Shown: positions 21,500 to 33,430 of the stretch, piece after piece
How the letters are laid out: each line of letters starts with the position of its first letter
How positions within the stretch are numbered: position 1 is the first letter of the stretch
Origin: Stomoxys calcitrans
Taxonomy: Eukaryota; Arthropoda; Insecta; Diptera; Muscidae
DNA length: 64,000 nucleotides
Assembly: GCF_963082655.1 (NCBI RefSeq)
Contig: NC_081555.1
Coordinates: 175,063,896 to 175,127,895, forward strand
Direction of reading: 5' to 3'
The notes under the pieces: model-generated
What the model saw: the letters and a program-made list of their open reading frames with translations, nothing else
What the model was told of the DNA's origin: nothing
The model's database searches: none
Translations under genes and position numbers: made by a program

Positions 21500-22240
21500 A
21501 AACAAGTAAGAGGCGTGCTTAGTTCGACTGGGCCGAATCTTATATACCCTCCATCGCATTTGTCGAGTTCTGTGCGCAGTATCTCTTTTTAGGCAAATCA
21601 AAGAATATTGAATAAGAACATGCTATTATGCAATATTTGAGTCCATTCGGATAAGAATTGCGCCTTGTAGGGGCTCAAGAAGCAAACTCGGGAGATCGGT
21701 TTATATGGGAGCTGTATCAAGCTAATGATCGATTCAGACCATATTATACACTTATATTGGAGGTCATGAGAGAAGCCGTTGTACAACATTTCTTTTAAAT
21801 CGTATGAGAATTGCGCCCTCTAGAGGCTCAAGAAGTTAAGATCCCAGATCGGTTTATATGGCAGCTATATCTAAACATGGACCGATTTAAACCATACTTA
21901 GCGTATTTATTGGAAGTGATACCAAAACAATATGTGCAAAATTTCAGTCAAATCGGACTTGAACTGCGCCCTCTAGAGGCTCAAGAAGTCAAGACAATCC
22001 CAACCGACCTACACTAATAATAAGTATTTGTGCAAAATTTCAAGCGGCTAGCTTAACTCCTTCGGAAGTTAGCGTGCTTTCGATAGACAGACGAACGGAC
22101 TGACAGACGGAGGAACATGGCTACATAAAATGACATAACGATCAAGAACATATACTTTATGGGGCCTCAGACGCATATTTCGAGGTGTTGCAAACAGAAT
22201 GACAAAATTAGTATACCCTCCACCATTCTATGGAGGAGGG
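21500..22240 (+). repeat. Hairpin-ended tandem-core element, core family 2 (short)
   Basis: Starts ATAAAACAAGTAAGAGGCG followed by the end-A hairpin GTTCGACTGGGCCGAAT (21520). There are about three core units with GGTTTATATGGCAGC and GCGCCCTCTAGAGGCTCAAG, then the GACAGACGAACGGAC block near 22085, then end B with ATACCCTCCACC..GGAGGAGGG (22212-22238). This is nearly a minimal complete copy of the architecture. Confidence 0.8.
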
Positions 22241-22299
22241 AGGAAATCATCAAATAACAATACGTACAAAATTTCAGTTTAATCGGACAAAAATTATCC

Positions 22300-23755
22300 C
22301 CTCGGGATAGTCAGCATCATCTTAGAAATGTTTCAAAACTAAAAATTTCCTACCTTATAAAGTGTATATATCCTTGATCAGCCATGTCCGTCCGTCTGTA
22401 TGTTGAAATCACCCTACAGTCTTCAAAAAAAGAGAGATTGAGTTGAAGCTTTGCACAGTTTCTTTTTTTGTCCATAAGCAGGTAACATTCGAAGATGGGC
22501 TACATTAACCTATATCTTGATATAGCCCACATATAGTCCGATCCACCGATTTAAGGTCTTAGGCCCATAAAAGCCACATTTGTTATCCGATTTTGCCAAA
22601 ATTTGGGACAGTGAGTTGCCCTAGGCCCTTTGATCCTTCTTCAATTTGGCCCGGATGACCGATCTCTCAATTTAAGGTCTTGGGCCCATAAAAGGCGCAT
22701 TTATAGTCCGATTTTTCCGAAATTTGGGACATTGAGTTGTGGTAGGCTCTTTGACATCCCTCTTCAATTTGGGCCAGATCGGTTCAGATTAGAATATAGC
22801 TGCCATATAGACCGATCTCTGGATTTAAGGTTTTGGACCCATAAAAGGCGCATTTATTGTCTGATGTCGCCAAAATTTGGGACAGTGAGTTGTGGTAGGC
22901 TCTTTGACATCCTTCTACAATTTTGCCCAGATCAGTTCAGATTTGGATATAGCTGCCATATAGACCGATCTCTCGATTTATGGCTTTGGACCCATAAATG
23001 CTTTTGCTAGTCCCTTCGACTTCTTTCTTTAATTTGGCCCAGTTCGGTCCAGATTTGGATATAGCTGCCATATAGACCGATCTCTCGATTTAAGGTCTTG
23101 CACCCATAAAAGGCGTACTTATTGTCCGATGTCGCCGAAATTTGGAACAGTTAGTTTTATTATGGCCTTCTACATTCTTCTTCAATTTGGCTCAGATTGG
23201 CTCAGATTTGGATATAGCTGCCATATAGACCGATCTCTCAATTTAAGTTTTGGAGCCATAAAAGGCGCTTTTATTGTCGAATTTCTCCTATATTTGGGCC
23301 AGTGAGTTGTGTTAGGCTTTTGACATTTTACTGCAACTTCGCCGAAATTGGTCTAGATTTGGATATAGCTGCCATATAGACCAATAACTCGATTTGAAGT
23401 CTTGGCCTCATAAAGGCGCATTTATTATTATTTATTATCCGATTTCACTGAAATTTGACTCAGTGACTTATGGTAGGTTATTCGACCTCCGTGTCGTATA
23501 TGGTTTAGATTGGTCTATATTTGGATATAGTTACCAAAAAGACCAATATTTTGTTCTATTTAACAATGACTTGTGCTTATTGAACCACTCAATGTCCGTG
23601 CCGAATTTGGTCCAAATTGGACCATATTTTGATATAGCTGCTATTGGGGCATAAATTATCCATTTTTCACCGGATTAAGACGAAAGGTGGTTTACATATA
23701 TACTCGAGGTGGTGGGTATCCCGGCCGAACGTAACATCTCTTTACTTGTTTTTCA
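22300..23755 (-). repeat. Hairpin-ended tandem-core element, core family 1
   Basis: In plus-strand view the end-B side lies left (CCTTATAAAGTGTATATATC, CCATGTCCGTCCGTCTGT at 22383). About eight units of roughly 150 bp follow with CTGCCATATAGACCGATCTC and CCCATAAAAGGCGCATTTA. The right end is the end-A hairpin remnant CCCGGCCGAACG (23720) and TTTACTTGTTTTT. Its end B faces end B of the 21500 block, so the two form a tail-to-tail pair. Confidence 0.8.
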
Positions 23756-23776
23756 TTTTTTGGTTGACCTATTGTA

Positions 23777-24383
23777 AAGGGTGATTTTTTTGAGGTTAGG
23801 ATTTTCATGCATTAGTATTTGACAGATCACGTGAGATTTCAGACATGGTGTCAAAGAGAAAGATGCTCAGTATGCTTTGACATTTCATCATGAATAGACT
23901 TACTAACGAGCAACGCTTGCAAATCATTGAATTTTATTACCAAAATCAGTGTTCGGTTCGAAATGTGTTCATTCACCGTAACGTTGCGTCCAACAGCATC
24001 TTTGAAAAAATACGGTCCAATGATTCCACCAGCGTACAAACCACACCAAACAGTGCATTTTTCGGGATGCATGGGCAGTTCTTGAACGGCTTCTGGTTGC
24101 TCTTCACTCCAAATGCGGCAATTTTGCTTATTTACGTAGCCATTCAACCAGAAATGAGCCTCATCGCTGAACAAAATTTGTCAAAATTTGAACACATTTC
24201 GAACCGAACACTGATTTTGGTAATAAAATTCAATGATTTGCAAGCGTTGCTCGTTAGTAAGTCTATTCATGATGAAATGTCAAAGCATACTGAGCATCTT
24301 TCTCTTTGACACCATGTCTGAAATCCCACGTGATCTGTCAAATACTAATGCATGAAAATCCTAACCTCAAAAAAATCACCCTT
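23777..24383 (-). mobile_element. Fold-back Tc1/mariner-type element with ~196-bp inverted arms
   Basis: A 607-bp element flanked by TA (23775-23776 and 24384-24385). The termini AAGGGTGATTTTTTTGAGG are arms of an almost perfect inverted repeat of about 196 bp (one difference seen). Each arm contains the start of the transposase frame, MNRLTNEQRLQIIEF. The unique middle, read on the minus strand, encodes a catalytic-core piece: FSDEAHFWLNGYVNKQN, then EEQPEAVQE and GLYAGGIIGPYFF. Both ends therefore come from the 5' end of the parent, the 3' end is absent, and most of the transposase is deleted. It cannot encode an active enzyme. Confidence 0.85.
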
Positions 24384-25589
24384 TATTTGCTCAACAAGAT
24401 TATCCTTACATTCTCTACCGAGCCTAATAGATTTGTTATCTATCACCTCTATCTATTAAAAATTGCTATCTACCCCAGACTACTGGAAGTTTCAAATCAC
24501 ACATCCAGTTTTACTTTTCATATTTAATTTATCTTGAGATCATTCTAAACAAATCGTGTCTATTTTTTTTTATTATCTTCAAAATAAAAATTAATTTCAG
24601 ACCCCAAAAAAATCATTGTGACAAATTAACCTGTCAACATATCAAACCACATCGGATGATATTAAATTTCCAATAACACCTCGCTTGATATATTCATCAA
24701 CTTAGAAAAACAAAAAAAAAAAAACAAAACGAAAAATCATTTTAAATTGTTTAGCAGAATTGGGGCTTTTGTTTGTATTACCATTGAATTGTAAAATCTC
24801 CATGACACGCTTCGTTTCCTTGAGAACAAAGCGACACCAAAATACAAAGACCCTCCCCCCCACCACAACCCCTAACCCCAACCCGCTAAACAATGGCAAT
24901 ACCACCCACCCACTGAATATAATACCCACCGCCGCCGCCTCCACACATTAAGCAAAACAATGCAATGTCATAGCTGTATATTTGTTGGGTTATTTTGTTT
25001 TTTGCAAATCCCCAACATACTACGAAAAAAACTATGTTCTCACCTTTATCACCATTATTGTGATCATAGTTGGTGTTAATTTTGTTTCTATCGATTCTAA
25101 ACAATTAATAAAACTGTTATAAAAAAACACTGCCAAACATTGTATCTTGCTAATTGTTATAGATGTTGATAAAAAGATCTTTGTTCTTTGATAGACAATG
25201 TGATAGACAGACGGCCATATATAATACAAATATATGAACATATGTATGGTTGTCTACACAACCGTACACATGTTTATACGCAAACAAACGAATCATACTT
25301 TTTGCAAACATAAATATTTTTTCTTTTGCCTTTTAATTTTTTATATTAACTGTTTCGACAAGAGTTCAACACAGCAATAATTAAAAAAAAACACAAGTAA
25401 GGAATTTAGATGGGCAAAACCGGTCATTTAATGCCCCTACGTCCTCGGATAGTCAGTTCTTTTCCCTCCGAAGGCTCTGGTCTATCGCTTCAATAGACAT
25501 TTTTAATTTAATATAAAATTAATTTTTTATATTTTGGAAACTCTAAAAAATAATTGAACTACTCTTTTATCAAAAAAAAAAAATCTTAA
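24384..25589. other. Unique AT-rich sequence
   Basis: No supportable gene. A C-rich tract at 24847-24950 (G-rich on the minus strand) and a leader-like ACAAGTAAGGAATTTAG at 25394 stand out. The latter resembles the start of the hairpin-ended elements but lacks the hairpin. Confidence 0.4.
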
Positions 25590-25990
25590 TAAAAAATTCT
25601 ATGGAAAATTTTGTCAAAATTGGGGTGGGTTGGCCCCATAGATGCTTTTTCCCGAGTATTGATATCAGATTCGAACTCTAATCGCAAAGAAATTTCATTT
25701 GAGCCCCATGTTCCTATGCTCGCAAATTTCCCTTTTTTGGAGGTGTTTTTGGGGAGGGGCGGTACCCCAAACACTTTGTCCCAAATTTAGATATCAGATT
25801 CGCATTCTTCTTGCAAATACCTTTCATTTGAGTCGAATATTTCCATGGTCGGTAAATATGTCCGATTTAGGGGTGTTTTGAGTATTGGGGTCGTCCCCTA
25901 AACACTTGGTCCAACAATTCGATATCAGATACGTTTTTTAATTTGAAATACCTTTCATTAGGTCCCATATTGTTGTGATTGGTCCATATA

Positions 25991-26227
25991 TTGGTTTGCC
26001 CAAAAAGTAATTGCGGATTTTTTAAAAGAAAGTAAATGCATTTTTAATAAAACTTAGAATGAACTTTAATCAAATATACTTTTTTTATACTTTTTTTCTA
26101 AAGCAAGCTAAAAGTAACAGCTGATAACTGACAGAAGAAAGAATGGAATTACAGAGTCACAAGCTGTGAAGAAATTTGTCAACGCCGACTATATGAAAAA
26201 TCCGCTATTACTTTTTGGGCAACCCAA
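25991..26227 (-). mobile_element. Mariner-derived MITE, copy 2
   Basis: 237 bp flanked by TA (25989-25990, 26228-26229). It has the same orientation as the coding mariner at 43316. The left part (GTAATTGCGGATTTTTTAAA to CTTTAATCAAATATA) and the right part (CTAAAGCAAGCTAAAAGTAA to the end) match the mariner flanks of the transposase, with the coding region missing. Confidence 0.88.
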
Positions 26228-26327
26228 TATATATACTGGCCGAAACGGGCCCGCTCCGCTGCGCCTTCTTTAACTCTCTAATATCTTTTTAGGGTGGGCG
26301 ACACTGAATGCGTATATCGAATTCGTG

Positions 26328-26608
26328 CCATTGTAGCCTATGACGCTGAACGCGTTCGAATCATAGCGAGAACATCGGACACAACGGTGTTTAGCCACTC
26401 TTAATGTTGGCGACATTTACGAGGTACAATGCCATGCATGGTCATTTACAAAAATTTTCCCCAAAGAAGTGTCGCACTGCGGGACGCCGTTCGGACTCGG
26501 CTATAAAAAAAGGTCCCTCATCATTGAGTTTAAACTTGAATCGAAAAGCACGCATTGATGTGTGAGAATTGGCCCCTTCTCGGTTCCTGGTGGTAATGTT
26601 CTCATTAG
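26328..26608 (+). mobile_element. tRNA-derived SINE family 1, copy
   Basis: The head is damaged but keeps CCTATGACGCTGAACG and TTCGAATC (B box). The body keeps GTCGCACTGCGGGACGCCGT and CGGACTCGGCTATAAAAA. The tail is diverged. Confidence 0.7.
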
Positions 26609-28669
26609 GGTAGGGATGGCACCTCAGGCATTTCGACTCAATTATAGATATCAAATTCGTGGTGCACTTCCAAATCCCTTTAATTTGAGCCCCATATTGC
26701 CATGGCCGGTAAATATGATCCGTTTAGGGGGTATTTTGGGGCTGGAACGGCCACTAGCATTTTGCACTGAAAATAGATATCAAATTCATTCTTTACTTCC
26801 AACGGAAATGAAGTTCAGTTAAGGGTTCATGTTCATGTTCATTCAGTTCATGTTGGGCCAAATAACCCATTAGACGCACCTTTAGGAGGAAAAGCCCCAC
26901 CTAGAATTGAACGCAAATTTTAATGTCAAATTCGTAATCTACTCCCTAATACCTTTCATTTGAGTCCCTTATAGCCATGGTCGGCTAATATGCTTATTTG
27001 GGGCTATTTGGGGGTGGGAGACCTCCCATTACTTGGACCTAATGTTTTATGCCATATTTGTAATCTAGTACCTAATTCTTTCCATTTGAGTCCCATACTG
27101 ACATGAACTTCGAATATATCTGTTTATAGATATTTTGGGTTTAGGGGGCCCGCTGGGTACTTGGACCCAAATTTGAATACCATATTCGTTTTCCAGTCTC
27201 CGATACCTTTCATTTGATACCCTTATTGTGCCCATCGAACCACTTTCGGATATGGATGGCATTTTTAGGGTAAGGGGGAGGGTCCGCCTCCAGCCGAAAT
27301 CTAAAAATTATATAGCCTATGTTTCCTTCCAGCCAAACGTACACAATCTATGAAAATTTTAAGAAAATCGGTTCAGCCAGTATCATATAGTCATAATGGG
27401 TCTAATGGCGTTTTTGAGGTGTGGCTTGACCCCCAATACTTCGATCTGATTTTGTATGCCAGATTTGAAATATACTTTCGAATACCTTTCATTTGAGCCC
27501 CATATTGAAATGAACGTCCAATATGTCTGTTGGGGGAGTTTTGGGGTTTGGGCGGGCCGATGGGTATTTAGACTCAAATTTTAATACTTTATTCTTATTA
27601 TACTCCCCAATACCTTTCATTTGGCCACTTGGCCCTGAAAATACATCATCATCGTGCTCTACTCTGAAATCATTTATTTTAACCCCATATTGTCATTAGC
27701 CTCAAAATTGGATATCTTTCACTTAAACCCCTTATTACAAAATTCAGCAAATATGTCCACTTTAGGGTATGGGCCCTAAAAACTATCAATATCGAGCTCC
27801 ACTCCCTTTAAGACCCAAATTATTATGATGAGCATCCTCACGTCCTATTTGGGGGTTCTTATGGGGGTGGGACGTCCCCTAGACAGTTGGTCCCAAATGT
27901 TGATATCAGATTCGTGGTCTACTACCAAATACGTTTCATTTGTGCTCCATATTATCATAGTCGGTAAACATGCACAGTTTTAGGGGCGATTTGGGGGATG
28001 GGCCGGCCACTCAGTGACTTGGCCCTGAAAATATATATCAGGTTCGTGTTCTACTCTAAAATATCTCTTATTTGAGCCCCATATTGCAATGGTCAGCAAA
28101 TACGTCCTATTTGGGTGGTGTAATGGGTGTGAGGTGGGCCCATAGACACTTTTCCCGAATATTGAAATCAGATTCGTGCTTTACTTCTAAAGGCCTTTGA
28201 TTTGAGCCCCATATTGCTATGGTCGTAAATTTGTCCTCTATGGTATTTTTGGGGAGGGACGACCCCTCACACACTTGGTCCCACATTGGCATATCACTTG
28301 GTCTCAAAATTGGATATTAAATTCAAATAACTATTATTTGAGCCCCTTATTGCCATAGTAGGCAAACATAGCCGGTTTAAAGAGAGTTTGGCGGCGGATC
28401 CTGAGTAAAAAGTGTACTCTCCTACCAAATACCTTTTATTGCTGTCCTATTCTATCCTGATTGGCCTTCATTTTATATTTGTAATTCCTTTTTTTTGGGT
28501 AGGATGGGGGAGGAGAATTGCCTCTGACACGTCCTTTCATATGAATACAATATAATCTCGGTCGTCCGGGTCGGTCTCCCCGACGCTAATACCCAAACGA
28601 CAATTTATTTGAGTCCTCTAATGTCGAGATCTACAAGTTCGGCTGAACGGCAGGACGTGACCCAGATTT

Positions 28670-29432
28670 GTATACCCTCCATCATAAGATGGGGGTATAC
28701 TAATTTCGTCATTCTGATTGTAACTCCTCGAAATATTCGTCTCAGACCCCATAAAGTATATATATTCTTGATCGTCATGACTTTTTATGTCGATCTAGCC
28801 ACGTCCGTCCGTCTGTCTGTCGAAAAAACTCTAACTTTCGAAGGAGTAAAGTTAGCCGCTTTAAATTTGCACTAATACTTCTTATAAGTGTAGGTCGGTT
28901 GGTATTGTAAAGGGGCCATATCGGTCCATGTTTTGATATAGCTGCCATAAAAACCGACCTTGGATCCTGCCTTATTGAGCCTTCAAAGGGCCCAATTCTT
29001 ATCCTATTGGAATGTAATTTTGCACAAAGTGTTTTGTTATGATATCCAACAACGGTGCTAAGTATGGTTGAAATCGGTCCATAACCTAATATAGCTGTCA
29101 TATAAACCGATCTGGGGTCTTGACTGAATTAGCCTCCAGAAGGTGCGATTCCTATCAGATTTGGGTGAAATTTTGCACGACGTGTTTCGTCATGATTTCC
29201 AACTACTGTGTTTTGTATTATTCAAATCGGTAAATAACCTGATATAGCTGCCATAAAAACCGATCTTGAATCTCGACTTCTTGAGCCACTAGAGGACGCA
29301 ATTCTTATCCGATTTCGCTGAAATTTTGCATGATGTGTTTTGTTTGATTTCCAACAACTATGTCAAGTATAGATGAAATCGGTACATAACCTGATATAGC
29401 TGCCATATTAACCGATCTGGAGTCTTGACTTC
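28670..29432 (-). repeat. Hairpin-ended element, core family 2, truncated
   Basis: The end-B hairpin TATACCCTCCATC..GATGGGGGTATA (28671-28699) opens it, followed by GTCGATCTAGCCACGTCCGT and four core units with GATATAGCTGCCATA..AACCGATCT. It stops at about 29432 without an end-A hairpin. Confidence 0.75.
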
Positions 29433-30298
29433 TTTTTTCTATAGAATTTTTTTTTAATTTCAAATATTTTTTAATAATGTTCTTCCATATTCTAAGGCAA
29501 GGTGCGCTCTTGCAGGTGTATAGTATATTCTCTGGAATGGGTAGCGAGAAACTTGTTAACCAACGTCAGCTTTATTCTCAGGAATGGGTAGCGAGAAACT
29601 TGTTAACCAACGTCAGCTTTATCTCACCATACACTACACAGATAAAAATAATTTTGAAAAACAACAACTGTGGTCGAAACTACGACAACTACGAAAGTTG
29701 TTAATTTTCCTGCAACAATTTATTTTAAATCTCATCGACCCAAAGTACAAATTAATTGTTGCAATACACTCTTTGCAAGCCAACATATAACAACAACAAA
29801 CAATATATCCATAAGCAGGGAAAAAAAATCTAACAAGCCAACGCATGTGCTTTGCTTTGGGTGGTGGTGTTTTTGTTTTCCTTGTTCGTCTTGAGCTGCT
29901 TTGTCTCGGTCGTTTTACAGCTGCTCTCAGATTTTCTTCTGTCACTCTCTACTATTAACCTAAATAACAAATTTTAATAATTTTGGTGCCGCAGAGTATT
30001 GAACTCATGATCTCATGTTTTGTAGTCTTGCACGCGTCCTCTAGCCTACCAACATCATCTTCTTTATGATGAAATAAATTTAATGAAAAAAATAAATAAA
30101 AAAATGTTTGTGACCGATCGGGGGTCTCGAACCTGGGTTTGCAAGCCATGAATGGCCTGGGAGTTTTGTGCTCTACATGGCAGTATGTCTATTTTGACAA
30201 CTACCTCAACTAAAGAATTTGTTGAAAATCCACAAAATTGCAATAAATTTATTTGTCAAGTCTCTTGTTGAGTCTTACTTACGTACTTCAACAAATAA
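29433..30298. other. Unique sequence with a short duplication and a tRNA-like B box
   Basis: A 42-bp unit beginning GGAATGGGTAGCGAGAAACT occurs twice in tandem within about 29535-29622. On the minus strand near 30130, GGTTCGAGACC matches a polymerase III B box, but no convincing A box or cloverleaf is apparent, so I do not call a tRNA. No exon is supported. Confidence 0.4.
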
Positions 30299-30474
30299 TC
30301 CTATTGGCCTTATTTTGAAGTCCTATTGGACTTACTTTGAAGTCCTATTGGACTTACTTTGAAGTCCTATTGGACTTACTTCGAAGTCCTATTGGACTTA
30401 CTTTGAAGTCCTATTGGACTTACTTTGAAGTCCTATTGGACTTGCTTTGAAGTCCTATTGGACTTACTTTGAAC
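30299..30474. repeat. 22-bp minisatellite, about 8 copies
   Basis: TCCTATTGGACTTACTTTGAAG is repeated in direct tandem with only a few substitutions (the first unit is more diverged, one unit has C for T, one has G for A). No spacers separate the units. The high identity points to recent expansion. Confidence 0.9.
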
Positions 30475-31394
30475 TCTATCGAATGCAGTATTAGCAATAT
30501 CATTCAGTAAATTTGGCTTTCACTGAATAGTGCTATAATAAAACAGAAGCAGCATAAAAATTTCGCATGATTCTAAGTGAATTGATATACTAATCGGTAA
30601 TTCTAATTACTAAAACTTCTTTTAAGTATTACAAACAACTACACTTAGTTATCCTATGCCAGTGTATAAGTGTAGTGTTTAAGAAAACAAACTTATCCAA
30701 CATTATCGATGATCTCAGAAAAAAAATTGCACGGATGTTACGCACCACCATCAAAGAATAGATACTCGTATGTAGATAGGGGCTGGCAAAAAGTAGCATA
30801 CGATTGGACAGACAAAACGTTGGTGAGATTTTTTTGGAGAATGCCGAAACTTTGTACTCGCATACGGGAGCTCCATTGGTTGCTAGGTAATCTCGGCACC
30901 ATCACTCTATTTTGTGCACCATGTGAGTTTATTTAGATATAAAACAAATAAATAAATAAAACTAATCGCAAATATTGTTAAATAAAATTTGTATACATTT
31001 AAGTTCGAAAATAATTGAGATTAACTTGGCAAATGTTTGGCTATATGGGTATAAAATATGACTCATGCAAATAAAACAAACCAAATAGATAACAGGTGGG
31101 GATTATTTTTAGAAATGTTAACACAAATGCAAAATTTTTTAAGGTCAAAGCTCAATTGGTTATCTTAAAGTGACGAAATATAAAAAAATTTATATATAAA
31201 AATTATAATTAAATTTTATTAGTAATTGCAAAGGTTTATGCATGTATATGACTCATGCGAAAAATATAAGTCAAAGTCATAGAGATAGGAATTATTCAGT
31301 TAAGTCTTATTTTTGGGCAGAAGGAAATTTTTAAGATCAATGCCTAGTTGTCCATTATCCAAAATGAGAAAATCAAAGGTGTTTAAAATAAACC
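30475..31394. other. Unique AT-rich sequence
   Basis: No supportable exon. A 75-codon open frame at 30709-30936 has no recognisable motif and no clear splice or promoter context. Confidence 0.4.
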
Positions 31395-33430
31395 AGCAAA
31401 AAGGCGTTAAGTTCGACCGGGCCGAACTTTGGATACCCACCAACTTGGGTATATATGTAAACCACCTTTCGTCAAAATGCGGTGAAATATGCATACCTTA
31501 TGCCCCATAGCAGCTATATAGAAATATGTTCCGATTTGTGACCAATTATTAATAAGTACACGTCATTGTTCAATTGTGTATAGCAAAATATTGATCTATT
31601 TAGTAGCTATATCTAAAAATAAACCGATCTGAACCATATACGACACGGATATCAAAAAGCCGGATTATAAATCGGATTATAAATGCGCCTTTTATTGGGC
31701 CAAGACTTTAAATCGAGATATCGGTCTATATGGCAGATATATCCAAATCTGGAACGATTTGAGCCAAGTTGCAGAAAAATGTCGAAGAGCCTAACACAAC
31801 TCACTGTCCCGAATTAGAGCGAAATCAGACAATAAATGCGCCTTTTATGGCCCAAGACCTTAAATCGAGAGTTGGGTCTATATGGCAGCTATATGCAAAT
31901 CTTGATCGAGCTAGGGAAAATTGCAGAAATATATCGAGGGGCTTAACTGAACTCACTGTCCCCAATTTCGGCGACATCGGACAATAAATGGGCCTTTTAT
32001 GGGCCCAAAACTTTAAATCGAGAGATCGGTCTATATGGAAGCTAAGCTAAGTTAAGCAAATTCCGGCGACATCGGAAAATAAATGCGTCTTTTATGGGCT
32101 CAAAACCTTAAATCGAGAGATCGGCCTATATGGCAGCTATATCAAAATCTGTACCGATCTGTGCCAAATTAAAGAAGGATATCGAAAGGCCTAACACAAC
32201 TCACTGTCCCAAATTTCAGCAAAATCGGATAATAAATGCACCTTTTATGGGCCCAAAACCTTAAATCGAGAGATCGGTCTATATGGCAGCTATATCCAAA
32301 TCTGTACCGATCTGAGCAAAATTGCAAAAGAATATCGAAGGGCCCAATACAACTCACTGTCCCAAATTTCGGCGACATCGGACTATAAATGTGCCTTTAT
32401 GGCCCCAAAATCTTAAATCGAGAGATCGGTCTATATGACAGCTATATCGAAATCTGGACCGATGTGAGCCAAATTGAAGAAGAATGTCGAAGGTCCTAAC
32501 ACAACTCACTGTATCAAATTTCGGCGCCATCGTACAATAAATGCGCCTTTTATAGGCTCAAAACCTTAAATCGAGAGATCGGTCTATATGGCAGCTATGT
32601 CCAAATCTGGACCGAATTGAAGAAGGATGTCGAAGGGCTTAACACAACTCACTGTCCTAAATTTTGGCAAAATCGAACAATTAATGTGACTTTTATGGGC
32701 CTAAGACCCTAAATCGGCAGATCAGTCTATATGACAGTTATATCCAAGTCTGGACCGATCTGGGCCAAATTGAAGGAGGATGTCGGAGGGTTTAACACAA
32801 CCCACGGTCCCATCGGCGACATCGGACAATAAATGCGCTCAAAATCTTAAATCGAGAGATCGGTCTATATGGCAACAATATTTAATCAGGACCAAATTAA
32901 AGAAAAATGTCGATGGGCCTTAGACAACTCACTGTCCCAAATTTCAGCAAAATCAGATAATAAATGTGGCTTTTATGGGCCTAAAACCCTAAATCGGAGG
33001 ATCGGTCTATATGGAGGCTATATCAAGATATAGTTCGATATAGCCCATCTTCAAACTTAACCTGTTTATGTATAAAAAAATAATCTGTGCAAAGACGGGC
33101 GGACGAACAGACAGATGGACGAACGGAGAGACGGACGAATGGACAGACGAACGGACAGACGAACGGACAGACGGACGGACAGACGGACGGACAGACTGCC
33201 GGACAGACGGACGGACAGACAGACGGACGGATAAACGGACGGACGGGCGCACGAACAGACGGACGGACAGACAGACGAACGGGCAGCCGGACATGACTAG
33301 ATCGTCTTAGATTTTTACTCTGATCTAGAATATATATGCTTTATAGGGTCGGAAATGGATATTTCAATGTGTTGCAAACGGAATGATAAAATGAATATAC
33401 CTCCATCCTTCGGTGGTAGATATAAAAAAG
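31395..33430 (+). repeat. Hairpin-ended tandem-core element, core family 1 (longest copy)
   Basis: Start CAGCAAAAAGGCGTTAAG and hairpin GTTCGACCGGGCCGAAC (31410). Core units carrying GGTCTATATGGCAGC begin near 31723, 31874, 32028, 32123, 32277, 32428 and 32580, a period of 151-154 bp apart from one deleted unit. The GACGGACA block is expanded at 33095-33300, then AGATCGTCTTAG, and the end-B TATACCTCCATCC..GGTGG..TATA hairpin (33396-33424). It looks structurally complete. Confidence 0.82.
33095..33300. repeat. GACGGACA minisatellite within the repeat element
   Basis: About 200 bp of short units GACGGACA/GACGAACG in tandem. In all other copies the same block is only about 15-30 bp. Apparent proteins rich in Ser-Val-Arg or Thr-Asp-Gly from this stretch are translations of the simple repeat. 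Confidence 0.9.

Larger units (their letters stand above)
25590..28560 (-). repeat. Degenerate tandem family 4, long array
   Basis: About twenty diverged units carry AATACCTTTCATTTGAGCCC, CATATTGCCATGGTCGG, GGTGTTTTGGGG and CTTGGTCCCAAATTTTGATA. It is the reverse complement of the 18240-19700 family. A MITE (25991-26227) and a SINE (26328-26608) are inserted. Unit length is mostly 90-190 bp. No coding capacity. Confidence 0.65.

Noticed and set aside
22630..23010. 126-codon open frame with Arg/Phe/Cys-rich repeats
   Set aside because: It is a translation of tandem core family 1 units; similar frames appear at 32169 and 60617-60946 on either strand.
23890..24309. 139-codon plus-strand ORF as a gene
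   Set aside because: It reads from one inverted arm of the fold-back element through antisense transposase into the other arm; it is not an independent protein.
24847..24950. C-rich tract as a G-quadruplex or regulatory element
   Set aside because: Runs are suggestive but there is no context to support a function.
30115..30185. Minus-strand tRNA gene suggested by GGTTCGAGACC
   Set aside because: No convincing A box or acceptor-stem pairing could be traced by eye.
30299..30474. CRISPR-like array
   Set aside because: Units are contiguous 22-mers with no spacers, in a eukaryotic genome.
33007..33310. Open frames encoding SVRPSVR or TDGRTDG repeats
   Set aside because: They are frames of the GACGGACA minisatellite, open on both strands because the repeat lacks stop codons.
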